Assembly (NCBI GenBank): GCA_963724825.1
Contig: CAVRWT010000015.1
Span: forward strand, 31,892-95,891
DNA from: JALYNX01 sp963724825
GTDB taxonomy: Bacteria > Actinomycetota > Acidimicrobiia > Spongiisociales > ZC4RG35
DNA length: 64,000 bases
Direction: 5' to 3'
Part shown: positions 17,131 through 26,191 of the stretch, piece by piece
Layout: each line of letters opens with the position of its first letter
Position numbering within the stretch: position 1 is the stretch's first letter
The notes under the pieces: model-generated
Databases searched by the model: none
Told to the model about the DNA's origin: nothing
What the model saw: only the letters and a program-made list of their open reading frames with translations
Translations under genes and position numbers: made by a program

Positions 17131-20100
17131 TCAGCTACAACCGGTGGTGTCACCGCAGGTGAGACACACGTAGCAGCTGCCGTTTCTGATCGTCATGTGA
17201 CCGCAGTTGGAGCAGACCGGGGCATCGCCCATGTTCTCCTTGAGAGCGGAGTCGACCATGGCGGCTGCGCCAGCGGTGACGACCTTGGTCTCCACTGAGT
17301 CGTCAATCCGCCCATGAGCGCCCGCTCCGCTCGCTGGCGTCAGCTCCCCCCGCTTCGCACGGGGGAGGAACACTGGACGGGGAGAAATGTCGGGCTCGGT
17401 GTCGACGAACTCGGCTGCTCGCTGCACCACCTCGACGTCGGCCTCGGCGGCGGCGTCGAACAGCTCCAGCGGAGTCCCTGCCTCGGCCGCCAGGCCCTTG
17501 ACCGGGCCCGCCAATTCCATGTCACGGTTCGGCGGCACCTGGGCCAGCTCGTCTCGCTCCAGGTACTCCACGCCGAGGGCCCGGAACACGTAGTCCACGA
17601 TCGAGTTGGCCATCTTGATGTTGGGATGGCCCTCGACCATGCCCCTCGGCTCGAAGGTCTGGAAGGTGAAGGTGTCGACGAACTCCTCCAGAGGCACCCC
17701 GTACTGGAGGCCCTTGGAGACCGCGATGGCGAAGCAGGAGAGGATGCCCTTCAAGGTCGCCCCCTCCTTGGCCAGGTCGATGAAGATCTCGCCCAAGGTC
17801 CCGTCGTCGTACTCGCCGGTGCGGAGGAACACCTTGTGCCCGCCGATCCTCGCCTCCTGGTTGTAACCATTGCGGCGGGCGGGGAGGAGGAATCGAGGCG
17901 GCTTCATCCCCTGGCGGTAGGCCTGGGTGGGGGAGATCCCCGGAGGCAGGTTGCCCCAATGGATCGCCTTCTCGGCTTCCACGGCAGCGGTGATCGCCGG
18001 TGCCTCTTCCTCGCTCTGCTCACCCTCATCCGACGTCGAGTTGAGGGGCTGTGCCGCTTTGGACCCGTCCCGGTAGATGGCCATCGCCTTGAGACCGATC
18101 TCCCACGACATGCGGTAGGCCTCTTCGATGTCCTCGACCGTGATCTCGTTCGGCATGTTGATCGTCTTGGAGATCGCGCCCGAGATGAAGGGCTGGGCCG
18201 CGGCCATCATCTTGATGTGCCCGTTGTGGTGGATGAACCGGGTCCCGTACTTCCCGTTCTTGTTGGCGGTGTCGAAGACAACGAGATGCTCTTCCTTGAC
18301 GTGTGGCGCACCTTCGATCGTCTGATGCCCGCAGATGTGGTCGTTCGCCTCGTTGATCTGGGCCTGGGTGAAGCCGAGGGCCCGCAACATGTTGAAGTCC
18401 CAGCCGGTGTACTCATCCACGGTGTAGCCGAGCCGTTGCAGGGTCTCCTCCCCGAAGGTGAAGACGTTGAAGGCATGCCTCAATTCGAACACCGAGGTGA
18501 GGGCGGCCTCCACCTTGTCCAGGTCCTCGTCGTCGAATCCCTTTTCGGTCAGTGACTCCCGGTTGATGTGGGGAGCACCGTCGAGGGAGCTGGTGCCGAC
18601 GATGTACTCGACGACGTCCGTGATTTGCTCGGTGTCATACCCGAGGTGGGCGAGGGCCGGCGTCACCGACTGGTTGACGATCTTGAAGTAGCCACCCCCG
18701 GCCAGCTTCTTGAACTTGACCAGCGAGAAGTCGGGCTCGACTCCGGTGGTGTCACAGTCCATCACCAAGCCGATGGTTCCGGTAGGCGCCAAGACCGTGG
18801 CCTGTGCGTTGCGATAGCCATTGGCCTCGCCCCACTCCAGGGCAAGGTCCCAGGAGGTGCGGGCTGCGGCGAGAAGGTCCTCCGGGCAGAACTCGGGGTC
18901 GATGCCCATCACCCGGTGGCTGACCGACTCGAAGTCGTCTTCGTTGTAGGCGGCCCGGCGGTGGTTGCGCATCACCCGAAGCATCGGCTCCCGGTTCTCG
19001 GCAAAGCGCGGGAACGGCCCGGTCACTCCGGCGATCTCTGCCGAAGTGGCGTAGGAGTGCCCGGTGAGGATCGAGGTGAGGGCGCCGGCGACCGCCCGGC
19101 CCTCGTCGGAGTCGTAGGCGACTCCCTGACGCATCAACAGCGACCCGAGGTTGGCGTAGCCGAGACCCAGAGTCCGGTAGTCGTACGAGCCCTGGGCGAT
19201 CTCCCTGGAAGGGAAGTGGGCCATCGCCACCGAGATCTCGAGGACGATCGTCCAGAGCCGGATCGCGTGCTGATAGGCCTCGACGTCGAAGACTGCCGTC
19301 TCGTCGTCGTAGAACCGGACCAGGTTGATCGAGGCCAGGTTGCAGGCAGTGTCATCGAGGAACATGTACTCACTGCACGGGTTGCTGGCCCGGATCCGGC
19401 CTCCGACGGGGCTGGTGTGCCATTCGTTGACCGTGGTGTCGAACTGGAGCCCGGGGTCGGCGCAGGCCCATGCGGCCTCGGCGATCCGGTTCCAGAGATC
19501 GCGGGCCTTCACCGTCTTGCGGACCGAGCCATCGGTGCGATTGATCAAATCCCAATCGCCGTCATCGACCACCGACTGGACGAAGTCGTTGGTGATGCGC
19601 ACCGAGTTGTTCGAGTTCTGCCCGGAGACGGTGGCGTAGGCGTCCCCGTTGAAGTCTGCGGCAAAGCCGCCGTGATTGATGAGGACGCGAGCCTTGTCTT
19701 CCTCGACCTTCTTCCAATCGACGAACTTCTCGATGTCGGGATGGTCCACGTCGAGGATGACCATCTTGGCGGCGCGACGGGTAGTGCCGCCCGACTTGAT
19801 CGCACCGGCAGCCCGGTCCCCGATCTTGAGAAAGGACATGACCCCCGAGGACTTGCCCCCACCGGAGAGCCGCTCGTTCTCGGCGCGGATCTGGGAGAAG
19901 TTGGAGCCGGCGCCGGATCCGAACTTGAAGATCCTGGCCTCGCGGACCCAGAGGTCCATGATCCCACCTGGGTTCACCAGGTCGTCCTTGACGCTGAGTA
20001 TGAAGCAGGCATGAGGTGAGGGACGGCTGTAGGAGTCGGGTGAGGCCTTCATCTCGCCATCGGCCCCGTCGACGTACCAGAAGCCCTGGGCGGGACCGGT

Positions 20101-20565
20101 CAAGCCATAGGCCCAGTTGAGGCCGGTGTTGAACCATTGCGGGGAGTTGGGTGCGGCCATCTGGTTGGCGAGCATGTAGCGGAGCTCGTCTTCGAAGGCG
20201 GCGGCGTCCTCGGCGGTTGCGAAATAGCCGTCCTTCTCTCCCCAGTGGCGCCAGGTGCCGGCGAGCCGGTTGAACACCTGCTTGGCGGAGCGCTCCGGGC
20301 CCATGACCGGTTGCCCGGCATCATCGAAGACCTGGTTCCCCTCATCGTCGAATTGGGGGACCCCTGCCTTGCGGAAATACTTGGAGACGATGATGTCTGC
20401 GGCGACCTGACTCCAGCCGGTGGGGATCTCGGCATCGGTCATCTCGAAGACGATCGAGCCGTCCGGGTTGGTGATCCTCGAGTCACGACGCGACCATTCG
20501 ATCTTGTCGTATGCGTCCTCTCCGGCCTCGGTGAAGCGACGATTGATCCGCAGACCGTTACTCAT
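17131..20565 (-). CDS. nrdJ: Adenosylcobalamin-dependent (class II) ribonucleotide reductase
   Basis: 1144 residues. It reduces ribonucleotides to deoxyribonucleotides with a B12-derived radical, independent of oxygen. The active-site region reads NPCSEYMFLDDTACNLASIN, and the barrel segments 'GSGAGSNFSQIRAENERLSGG' and 'ATVLAPTGTIGLVMDCDTTG' are typical. The C-terminus is a Cys-rich tail (CSNCGH, then CYVCLTCGDTTGCS), a zinc-ribbon/redox tail of the long-form enzyme. The linker before it contains a G/C palindrome in frame. The ATG at 20565 follows an AGGAGG ribosome site. Two NrdR boxes lie 70-117 bases upstream, so NrdR repression by (d)ATP status is likely. No cobalamin riboswitch was recognised. 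Confidence 0.95.
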   Translation of the reverse strand: MSNGLRINRRFTEAGEDAYDKIEWSRRDSRITNPDGSIVFEMTDAEIPTGWSQVAADIIVSKYFRKAGVPQFDDEGNQVFDDAGQPVMGPERSAKQVFNRLAGTWRHWGEKDGYFATAEDAAAFEDELRYMLANQMAAPNSPQWFNTGLNWAYGLTGPAQGFWYVDGADGEMKASPDSYSRPSPHACFILSVKDDLVNPGGIMDLWVREARIFKFGSGAGSNFSQIRAENERLSGGGKSSGVMSFLKIGDRAAGAIKSGGTTRRAAKMVILDVDHPDIEKFVDWKKVEEDKARVLINHGGFAADFNGDAYATVSGQNSNNSVRITNDFVQSVVDDGDWDLINRTDGSVRKTVKARDLWNRIAEAAWACADPGLQFDTTVNEWHTSPVGGRIRASNPCSEYMFLDDTACNLASINLVRFYDDETAVFDVEAYQHAIRLWTIVLEISVAMAHFPSREIAQGSYDYRTLGLGYANLGSLLMRQGVAYDSDEGRAVAGALTSILTGHSYATSAEIAGVTGPFPRFAENREPMLRVMRNHRRAAYNEDDFESVSHRVMGIDPEFCPEDLLAAARTSWDLALEWGEANGYRNAQATVLAPTGTIGLVMDCDTTGVEPDFSLVKFKKLAGGGYFKIVNQSVTPALAHLGYDTEQITDVVEYIVGTSSLDGAPHINRESLTEKGFDDEDLDKVEAALTSVFELRHAFNVFTFGEETLQRLGYTVDEYTGWDFNMLRALGFTQAQINEANDHICGHQTIEGAPHVKEEHLVVFDTANKNGKYGTRFIHHNGHIKMMAAAQPFISGAISKTINMPNEITVEDIEEAYRMSWEIGLKAMAIYRDGSKAAQPLNSTSDEGEQSEEEAPAITAAVEAEKAIHWGNLPPGISPTQAYRQGMKPPRFLLPARRNGYNQEARIGGHKVFLRTGEYDDGTLGEIFIDLAKEGATLKGILSCFAIAVSKGLQYGVPLEEFVDTFTFQTFEPRGMVEGHPNIKMANSIVDYVFRALGVEYLERDELAQVPPNRDMELAGPVKGLAAEAGTPLELFDAAAEADVEVVQRAAEFVDTEPDISPRPVFLPRAKRGELTPASGAGAHGRIDDSVETKVVTAGAAAMVDSALKENMGDAPVCSNCGHMTIRNGSCYVCLTCGDTTGCS
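17344..17367. repeat. C/G palindrome family C, copy in the nrdJ linker
   Basis: CTCCCCC and GGGGGAG arms flank a GCTTCGCAC centre. It lies inside nrdJ, in the variable linker before the cysteine tail, and is translated as part of the linker. Related palindromes sit at 31598-31619 and 35438-35460. Confidence 0.45.
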
Positions 20566-20634
20566 GAATAGTGCCTCCTCTGCACTTTTCGTCCGTAGTC
20601 ATGCTACGAGGACGAGGTCCATAAATCAGCTCCT

Positions 20635-20682
20635 ACCACAAGATGTAGTGGTACGGGGGGAAGTGACCACGACATCTGGTAT
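20635..20682 (-). promoter_or_regulatory. Tandem NrdR boxes upstream of nrdJ
   Basis: Box 1 is ACCACAAGATGTAGTGGT (20635-20652), a near-perfect inverted repeat with the NrdR core CACAAGATGTAGTG. Box 2 is CCACGACATCTGGTAT (20667-20682), a weaker match. The two 16-mers start exactly 31 bp apart (20636 and 20667), the paired spacing known for NrdR operators. They lie 70-117 bases upstream of the nrdJ start, where NrdR would repress transcription. The nrdR gene itself is not in the window. Confidence 0.75.
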
Positions 20683-20717
20683 GGACTTCAATACTGTAAT
20701 TACATCCCTGTCATCGG

Positions 20718-21951
20718 TCAAGCTTTTCTCGAGAACGTGGTCAGAGCGCGAAAATCAACGCTCTGACGGGGAAGTGAACGGTCTCGATAACCATTCGGGG
20801 AAGTAGTCGGCACCCTAGGCCAGGTGAGCTTGGGCCCGCCAGCCACGCCTGTGACGAGATTTCGCGAACGACTACCGGGACGTTCCCGAACCTCGATGGC
20901 GAGAATCGCGAGCCAGAACGGCACCAATAGTCGGAACTGTGCTTTGGTATAGAACCGAATCTCGGCCCAGACGTCTACACCCTGCAACTCCTTCTCGAGC
21001 TCACCCTCTCGAAAGAGAGACAGCGCGTTGGACGGCAAGCGGCAGATAGTTCACACCCGCACCAACCAGCCAAACGCCAACGGCGATCCAGATTCCACCG
21101 GCGGCGGTAAGCAAGGTCAGCAGACCGAGCCCGATCCCACCCAGAGCTCCCGCCAGGAACTCGATCAGGATCAGCCGACGACGCAAGAGCGACCCCTGGC
21201 TTCCCCACATGTCCACGGCGGCGAGGCGCCGCACGCTGAAGGTGGGTCGGTGGTGCAAAGCGTCGGAGCGATTCACAACGAGAGTCGGCGCCTGGATCGC
21301 CGGCAATGCCATGCGGACATCGAGGTTCGTCACCCACCGATACCCCTCGGTTGCAGCCCCGCGAGGCATGGCCAGCCTCTGGTAGCGCCGGTACCAGTCG
21401 CGAAACCGGGGATCCCGGGCCGCGGTCGGTGCAGTCACTTGGAGGATGTCGGCATCGACTCCCCAGTGGTCCTCGTAGGCCTGGGTCAGTTTCTCCACCG
21501 AGTCGTCAGGCATCCCGATCGGGTAGTCACTGTCCCGTCTCCATCGGGCGAAGGTGTTGATCAGGACGAGAGCCGACACCCGTTCCGGATAGGTGGCGGC
21601 GAACAGGATCGCCATCGGCCCGCCTTCGACATCCCCGATGACTGCGGTCTGATCCACTCCGGCTGCGTCGAGGACGACCCGGGCGTCGTCCATCCATTCC
21701 TCGAGGGCAGGCGAGGTGTTCCAGGGGACGGGATCGGAGACACCTGACCCCCTCTTGTCGAAGCAGACCACCCGGCTGAAAGACGCCAGGCGACCCATGT
21801 ATCGAGCGAGTCCCGGCTCGTCCCACATCACGTCGAGGTTTTGAGCCCAGCTGGTGATGAACAGCGTCGAGATGGGGCCTTCTCCAAAGACCTGATAGGC
21901 CACATATCCGGCATCGGAAGTGGCGTAACGGGTTTCCGGTTGGGCGGCCAT
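20718..21951 (-). pseudogene. Chimera: alpha/beta-hydrolase N-terminus joined to a membrane-protein C-terminus (frameshifted)
   Basis: Residues 1-240 look like an alpha/beta hydrolase of the kind often linked to cyclase domains (FITSWAQNLDVMWDEPGLAR, FDKRGSGVSDP, APTLVVNRSDALHHRPTF). The nucleophile region reads AVIGDVEGGPMAILFAA, without the usual serine. The sequence then changes abruptly, in frame, to a membrane protein: MWGSQGSLLRRRLILIEFLA, two or three helices and VNYLPLA. One base near 21038 shifts the frame, after which SLFREGELEKELQGVDVWAE and a last helix complete that protein. The hydrolase C-terminal catalytic histidine region is absent. This is a fused remnant, a deletion, or an assembly join. 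Confidence 0.6.
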
Positions 21952-21970
21952 CAGAGGAACCAGGGGCCGG

Positions 21971-22843
21971 TCAGACCCCGGACTGGTCCCACCAGTACCG
22001 GATCATCAATGAGGCCTCGGGTCCCGCATCGTCCTGCCAGTAGTGACCGGCATGGCGGAGGATGTAGGTGCGGCGGTTGGTCAGCACGCTCTCCCAGCGT
22101 CGTTTCTCTGCCCCCCGGAACACCGGGTCCTGGTCGGCCCAGAACAGAAGCGAGGGCTTGTCGGCGATCTCGGAGAGCCGCTGCTCGATCGAGGTCAGCC
22201 AGTCGCTCGAGCCGATCAACTCACGGGCGAGCACCCGAAGTGGGAGACGAGACGACTGGCTGGGGAACGGCCCACGCCACATTGCCATCTCCCTTCCCGA
22301 TGGGCTGCGACGGCGCATCGACCTCCTGACCAGGAGATTGACGAACACGTTTGCGCGATCGACCAGGAACTCGCCGGTCTTGCCCTCACCCAGAGCCGCC
22401 GAGAAGCGCTCGGCCGCGGCGTCGGTGCGGGGCCAGGCCCAGGTGTTGCCGAGGATGATGGCTCGCACCCGGTCCTGGCGCTCCAGAGCGACGGAGAGCC
22501 CGATCGGCCCGCCCCAGTCCTGAAGGACGGGAGTGAAGGAGTCCAGGCCGAGGGCATCCACGAACCGACCCAGCGTGGTGGCATGCTCGGCCGGGGTGAA
22601 GCCGTACCCGGGAGCCGCAGTCGAAAGCCCGAAGCCGGGATAGTCCACGGCGATGCATCGAAATCGGTCGGACAGATAGGGCACCATTCGCCGGTAGAGG
22701 AACGACCAGGTGGGATTGCCGTGAAGCATGAGCAGCACGGGCCCCTCGCCTTCGTCGAGATAGTGGATCTCCGCTCCGTCGACCTCCTGCCAATGACTCT
22801 CGAATGGATAGAGGTCTTCGATGAACCAGTCAGGTCGCTCCAC
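21971..22843 (-). CDS. Haloalkane dehalogenase-like alpha/beta hydrolase
   Basis: 290 residues with the haloalkane dehalogenase layout: oxyanion-hole segment LLMLHGNPTWSFLYRRMVPY, then VLQDWGGPIGLSVALERQDR, where the nucleophile is aspartate in QDWGG (DhlA-like) rather than serine. A second acid sits in FWADQDPVFRG and the catalytic histidine in LRHAGHYWQDD. These enzymes hydrolyse carbon-halogen bonds to alcohols; epoxide hydrolases share the aspartate nucleophile, so substrate remains open. The cap domain lies between residues ~150 and 225. It is followed 19 bases later by the chimeric hydrolase. Confidence 0.8.
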   Translation of the reverse strand: MERPDWFIEDLYPFESHWQEVDGAEIHYLDEGEGPVLLMLHGNPTWSFLYRRMVPYLSDRFRCIAVDYPGFGLSTAAPGYGFTPAEHATTLGRFVDALGLDSFTPVLQDWGGPIGLSVALERQDRVRAIILGNTWAWPRTDAAAERFSAALGEGKTGEFLVDRANVFVNLLVRRSMRRRSPSGREMAMWRGPFPSQSSRLPLRVLARELIGSSDWLTSIEQRLSEIADKPSLLFWADQDPVFRGAEKRRWESVLTNRRTYILRHAGHYWQDDAGPEASLMIRYWWDQSGV

Positions 22844-22876
22844 GACGCGGCAACCTACTCCTTGTCCGCGGTCGCT

Positions 22877-23488
22877 TCAGTTGGCGGTGTGGTCGTCGGC
22901 TTCATCGAGATCAACCACCGGGTCGAGGGTCAGTCGTGGCAGGAAGAAGTGGACCAGCGGGCCGACGAGCAAGGCGAAGATCACCGTGCCCCATCCGAAA
23001 GTTCCGCCCAGGGCCCAGCCGATGGCCAGGACGACGATCTCGATCACGGTTCGGGTGAGGCGAATCGAGTAGCCGCGTCTTGCGATCCCGGTCATCAACC
23101 CGTCACGAGGGCCGGGGCCGAGATGTGCACCGATGTAGAGACCTGAGGCGACGCCTATCAGCAGCACGCCTCCAAGCAGCATCACCCAGGCGATGAGCGT
23201 GGTGCCGGGGTCAGGGATCACCGCCGATGCGGCGTCGATCATGAGGCCGATGATGACGACGTTGGCCACTGTCCCGACGCCGGGCCGCTCGCCGAGCGGG
23301 ATCCAGAGGAGCAAGACGAAGCCGGAGACGATGATCGACCAGATCCCAACTGTGAGCCCGAATCTGACGCTGAGACCCTGGTGGAGAACGTCCCAAGGGG
23401 GGACACCCAGCCCGGACTCGAGCATTAGCCCGATCCCGAAGCCAAACATGGCGAGCCCGATGGCGAGCTGGGCCAGGCGCCTGGGCAT
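22877..23488 (-). CDS. YczE/YitT-type integral membrane protein
   Basis: 203 residues with five hydrophobic segments. The family signature is in the N-terminal part, LMLESGLGVPPWDVLHQGLS, with GLYIGAHLGPGPRDGLMTGI in the middle. This matches the YczE/YyaS/YitT membrane family, whose transport or sensing role is not established. It stands alone on the minus strand between the dehalogenase and a divergent hydrolase gene. Confidence 0.82.
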   Translation of the reverse strand: MPRRLAQLAIGLAMFGFGIGLMLESGLGVPPWDVLHQGLSVRFGLTVGIWSIIVSGFVLLLWIPLGERPGVGTVANVVIIGLMIDAASAVIPDPGTTLIAWVMLLGGVLLIGVASGLYIGAHLGPGPRDGLMTGIARRGYSIRLTRTVIEIVVLAIGWALGGTFGWGTVIFALLVGPLVHFFLPRLTLDPVVDLDEADDHTAN

Positions 23489-23633
23489 GCTGTAAGTCCT
23501 TGTTGGGGAAGACTCGGGCCGGTTCGCTCACGGGGTGATTGTGCTGGAAAAGCCAGTTGAGTCCGAACTACAGGCTGGTCCGGGCCGCATCACGCCATTG
23601 ATGCCGGGACCGGACCGCCTAACGTGATTCCCG

Positions 23634-24606
23634 ATGACAGGGCTCAGACCGCCACCCCGGGCCGAGGCTCCGACGCGGGTGGTGGCACGCTTCGTCGGTC
23701 TCATATTCCTTCTCGTCCTCGCCGGGTCGGCGATCTGGGCGGTCGTGACCAATCAGCGCATCGACTTGATCGAAGTGACCTCGACGGACGATCTGAGATC
23801 GGACCGCATTCACCACGACGGACGGCACGGCCTTGGCCTATGTGCAGGAGGGATCGGGGGCGGTGCCGGTGGTTCTGCTCCACGACTTCGACGTCGCCGG
23901 AGGCGTGCTCTGGGACAGCGTGGTGGCCTCGCTCGGTGACCAGGTGACTGCCCTCCGAATCGACCTCCCCGGATTCGGGTTGAGCGACCGGGTGCCCGAG
24001 GAAGGAAGCGATCACACCGTCGCTGTGATGGCAGAAATGGTGACCGAGGTGGTTGGGGATCGCTTCGATGGCCCGGTGGTGTTCGCAGGCGTTGGCCTCG
24101 GGGGAAAAGTGGCGGCCGAGATCTCGGTCATCCACCCGGAAATCGTTTCCGGCCTGGTGATGGTCGATGTCGACTTCGAGAAATCCAGGGGCTGGGTGGA
24201 GTTCATGGAGAAGCTCCCCTTCTATGGCCGCCCGGTGACATTCTCGTTCGAGGGAGCGGGTCGGTTTTCAGCCAGCCAATGGGCTCCGAACTGCGAGTCG
24301 GGCGGTTGGTGCCCGACCCAGGATCAGGTGTCGCGGAGAGATATCACCGAGACCGTCGAAAACACATCCGAGTCGCTTCGCGCCCACCGCAGGACCCCCG
24401 CAGCCTCCGTGGTGCCGTCCAAACTCAACGAGATCACAGCGCCCACCTATTACGTTTGGAGCCAGGAAGGTGAGGTGCCCCGGGAGTCGGTCGATTCGAT
24501 CCTCGAGGCGCTGCCTTCGATGCAGGTCGAGGTGGTTCCCGCCTGGAAAGCCCATCTCGAGAACCCCGAGGTGGTGGCCAACGCCATCTTGACGGTGGGC
24601 TCGTAG
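23634..24606 (+). CDS. Membrane-anchored alpha/beta hydrolase (one apparent frameshift)
   Basis: Two plus-strand frames make ~324 residues. The first begins MTGLRPPPRAEAPTRVVARF and contains one membrane helix (about residues 20-40). The second continues TALAYVQEGSGAVPVVLLHD, RIDLPGFGLSDR and FAGVGLGGKVAAEISVIHPE. The nucleophile elbow GVGLGG lacks the standard serine, so the enzyme may be inactive or use another residue. The frame change is near 23805-23820. The N-terminal anchor would place the hydrolase domain outside the membrane. Substrate unknown. Confidence 0.7.
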
Positions 24607-24633
24607 GGACCAGGATCACCCCCGCTCGGGCGA

Positions 24634-25050
24634 TTACTTCTCCACTCGCCAGCCGCGCGCCCTCAATTCGTCTGCGAGCAGGTCGTCGCTGAGATAACTC
24701 AGGTCGAGCGGCGACTTCTCCATGCCGAGGCAGCGCTCAACCGTGTCTCGGATGGTTCGGGCCCAGGCTTTGCCCTTGGCCTCGCCTTCCATGGTGATGG
24801 TGGCGTCGGCGTTGACGATGAACACCCGGGCGGTGATCTGGGGATTGACCCTCGAGCCACGTTCCCCATAGACCAGGAGAACCGATCCGGCCGGGACGTC
24901 CTGGATGCCTCCGGTCGCCACGAACGGGCCGTCGAATGCCCATCCGGAAGACTTGCTGGTGTCGACCGAGTCCACGATCTTGGCCCAATTCTTGTGACGC
25001 TCGTCTCCGAGCAGTGGAACCTCGATGGCCACCAGCACCCTGTCGTCCAT
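24634..25050 (-). CDS. Conserved hypothetical protein
   Basis: 138 residues from the ATG at 25050; a longer start at 25068 adds MRTLVS. It is soluble with no signal or membrane segment. It reads DDRVLVAIEVPLLGDERHKN, then a strand-rich middle (SVLLVYGERGSRVNPQITAR) and a basic tail ELRARGWRVEK. I do not recognise a family. It is convergent with the hydrolase gene and divergent from moaD. Confidence 0.6.
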   Translation of the reverse strand: MDDRVLVAIEVPLLGDERHKNWAKIVDSVDTSKSSGWAFDGPFVATGGIQDVPAGSVLLVYGERGSRVNPQITARVFIVNADATITMEGEAKGKAWARTIRDTVERCLGMEKSPLDLSYLSDDLLADELRARGWRVEK

Positions 25051-25118
25051 GGAGACGAGAGTACGCAATCAGACGCGTGAACCCACCCCCTCGCACGCAG
25101 ACGCTTTACCCTTGACCT

Positions 25119-26117
25119 ATGGCCAAGCTCCGTCTGTTCGCCAATCTTCGTGAAATTGCCGGCTCGGCCAGAGTCGATGTGGGATCCGGAACCGTCGGTG
25201 GAGCCATCGAGGAGGTGTCGGAGAGATACGGAGATGACTTTCGCCGCACCGTTGCCACCTCGCGGGTCTGGGTCAACGGTGAGACTGCTGGGTTTGACGA
25301 TCCTGTTGGTGACAACGATGAGGTGGTCATCCTGCCTCCGGTCTCCGGCGGCAATCGCTCGATGACCGCTCCGGCCACCCTCGATTTCATGGCGTTTCTC
25401 CCACCGGCGGTCATCGTGGTTGCGGTCCTGGCCAACCTCCAGACTCAGGAGATCTGGGCCGCAGCGTTGGTCGCGATCGTTGCCGCGTGGGCCCTCGATC
25501 TCGGTGCGGTGATCTCAGCCCGCGGCCGGATGTTTGCCCCGCTCGCAGTGGTGGTCACTTCGGCGGTGTCCGCAATGGCGGCCCATGTGATGGGCGGCGC
25601 CGGATACTCCATGGCCCTGGTGGTGGCGGTGGTGGTTGCCCTGGGGTGGGCGGTGGCCTTTCCCCCGTACCGTCAGGTGGACGTCGTCAGCCCGCTTCTT
25701 CTCGTATCCCTGTTTGCCGGACTGGGGACGGCGTCGATGATCCTGGCGCGGTCTGCCCATAGCCCGGACCCCAAAGCGGTCGATGTGTTCCTCGTGTCGG
25801 TGATCGCCGGGCTGGTCTTGGGCTCGATCGTGGAGCGGATGCCATCAGTCCCGGTCGTCGACCCATTCTCGATGACCGCGGTCGGCGCGGTGCTTGGAGC
25901 CGTAGGTGCTGCGTTCCTGTGGGACCTCGACGTGGTCGGTTACCTCCTCATTGGCCTCGGGATAGCGGTGGCTCTCGTTGCGGGCCGCGGGTTCGCTTCG
26001 ATGCTGCGCACCGGGCGGGTGGCGTTGACCGAGCGCCCGCCGGGCTGGCTCAGCTCCCTCGACGGGGCCGCATTGGCCGCGGCGATCTTCTTCCCTCTGC
26101 TCACTGTCATCCTCTGA
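25119..26117 (+). CDS. MoaD/ThiS-like sulfur carrier joined in frame to a polytopic membrane protein
   Basis: Residues 1-78 are a ubiquitin-like MoaD: MAKLRLFANLREIAGSARVD, VWVNGE, NDEVVILPPVSGG. In MoaD the last two glycines must be the C-terminus for adenylation and thiocarboxylation. Here the frame runs on after Gly77-Gly78 for three residues to an internal ATG (25362) that starts a 252-residue protein with about eight hydrophobic segments (MTAPATLDFMAFLPPAVIVV, DVVSPLLLVSLFAGLGTASM). The simplest reading is two genes, moaD and a membrane gene, whose separating stop was lost to a single-base deletion after GGCGGC. The alternative is a genuine fusion needing cleavage. The membrane part is unassigned. 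Confidence 0.7.
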   Translation: MAKLRLFANLREIAGSARVDVGSGTVGGAIEEVSERYGDDFRRTVATSRVWVNGETAGFDDPVGDNDEVVILPPVSGGNRSMTAPATLDFMAFLPPAVIVVAVLANLQTQEIWAAALVAIVAAWALDLGAVISARGRMFAPLAVVVTSAVSAMAAHVMGGAGYSMALVVAVVVALGWAVAFPPYRQVDVVSPLLLVSLFAGLGTASMILARSAHSPDPKAVDVFLVSVIAGLVLGSIVERMPSVPVVDPFSMTAVGAVLGAVGAAFLWDLDVVGYLLIGLGIAVALVAGRGFASMLRTGRVALTERPPGWLSSLDGAALAAAIFFPLLTVIL

Positions 26118-26191
26118 CCCGTCTCCGGGCGCTACGCCTCTCGTCAGGATGGACTAGAGCAAAGAACCGAGCCGGGTTACGCTTTCATCGC

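Noticed and set aside
20566..20700. Possible cobalamin riboswitch before the B12-dependent nrdJ
   Set aside because: The leader is too short and lacks the B12 box; the NrdR boxes explain the conserved sequence.
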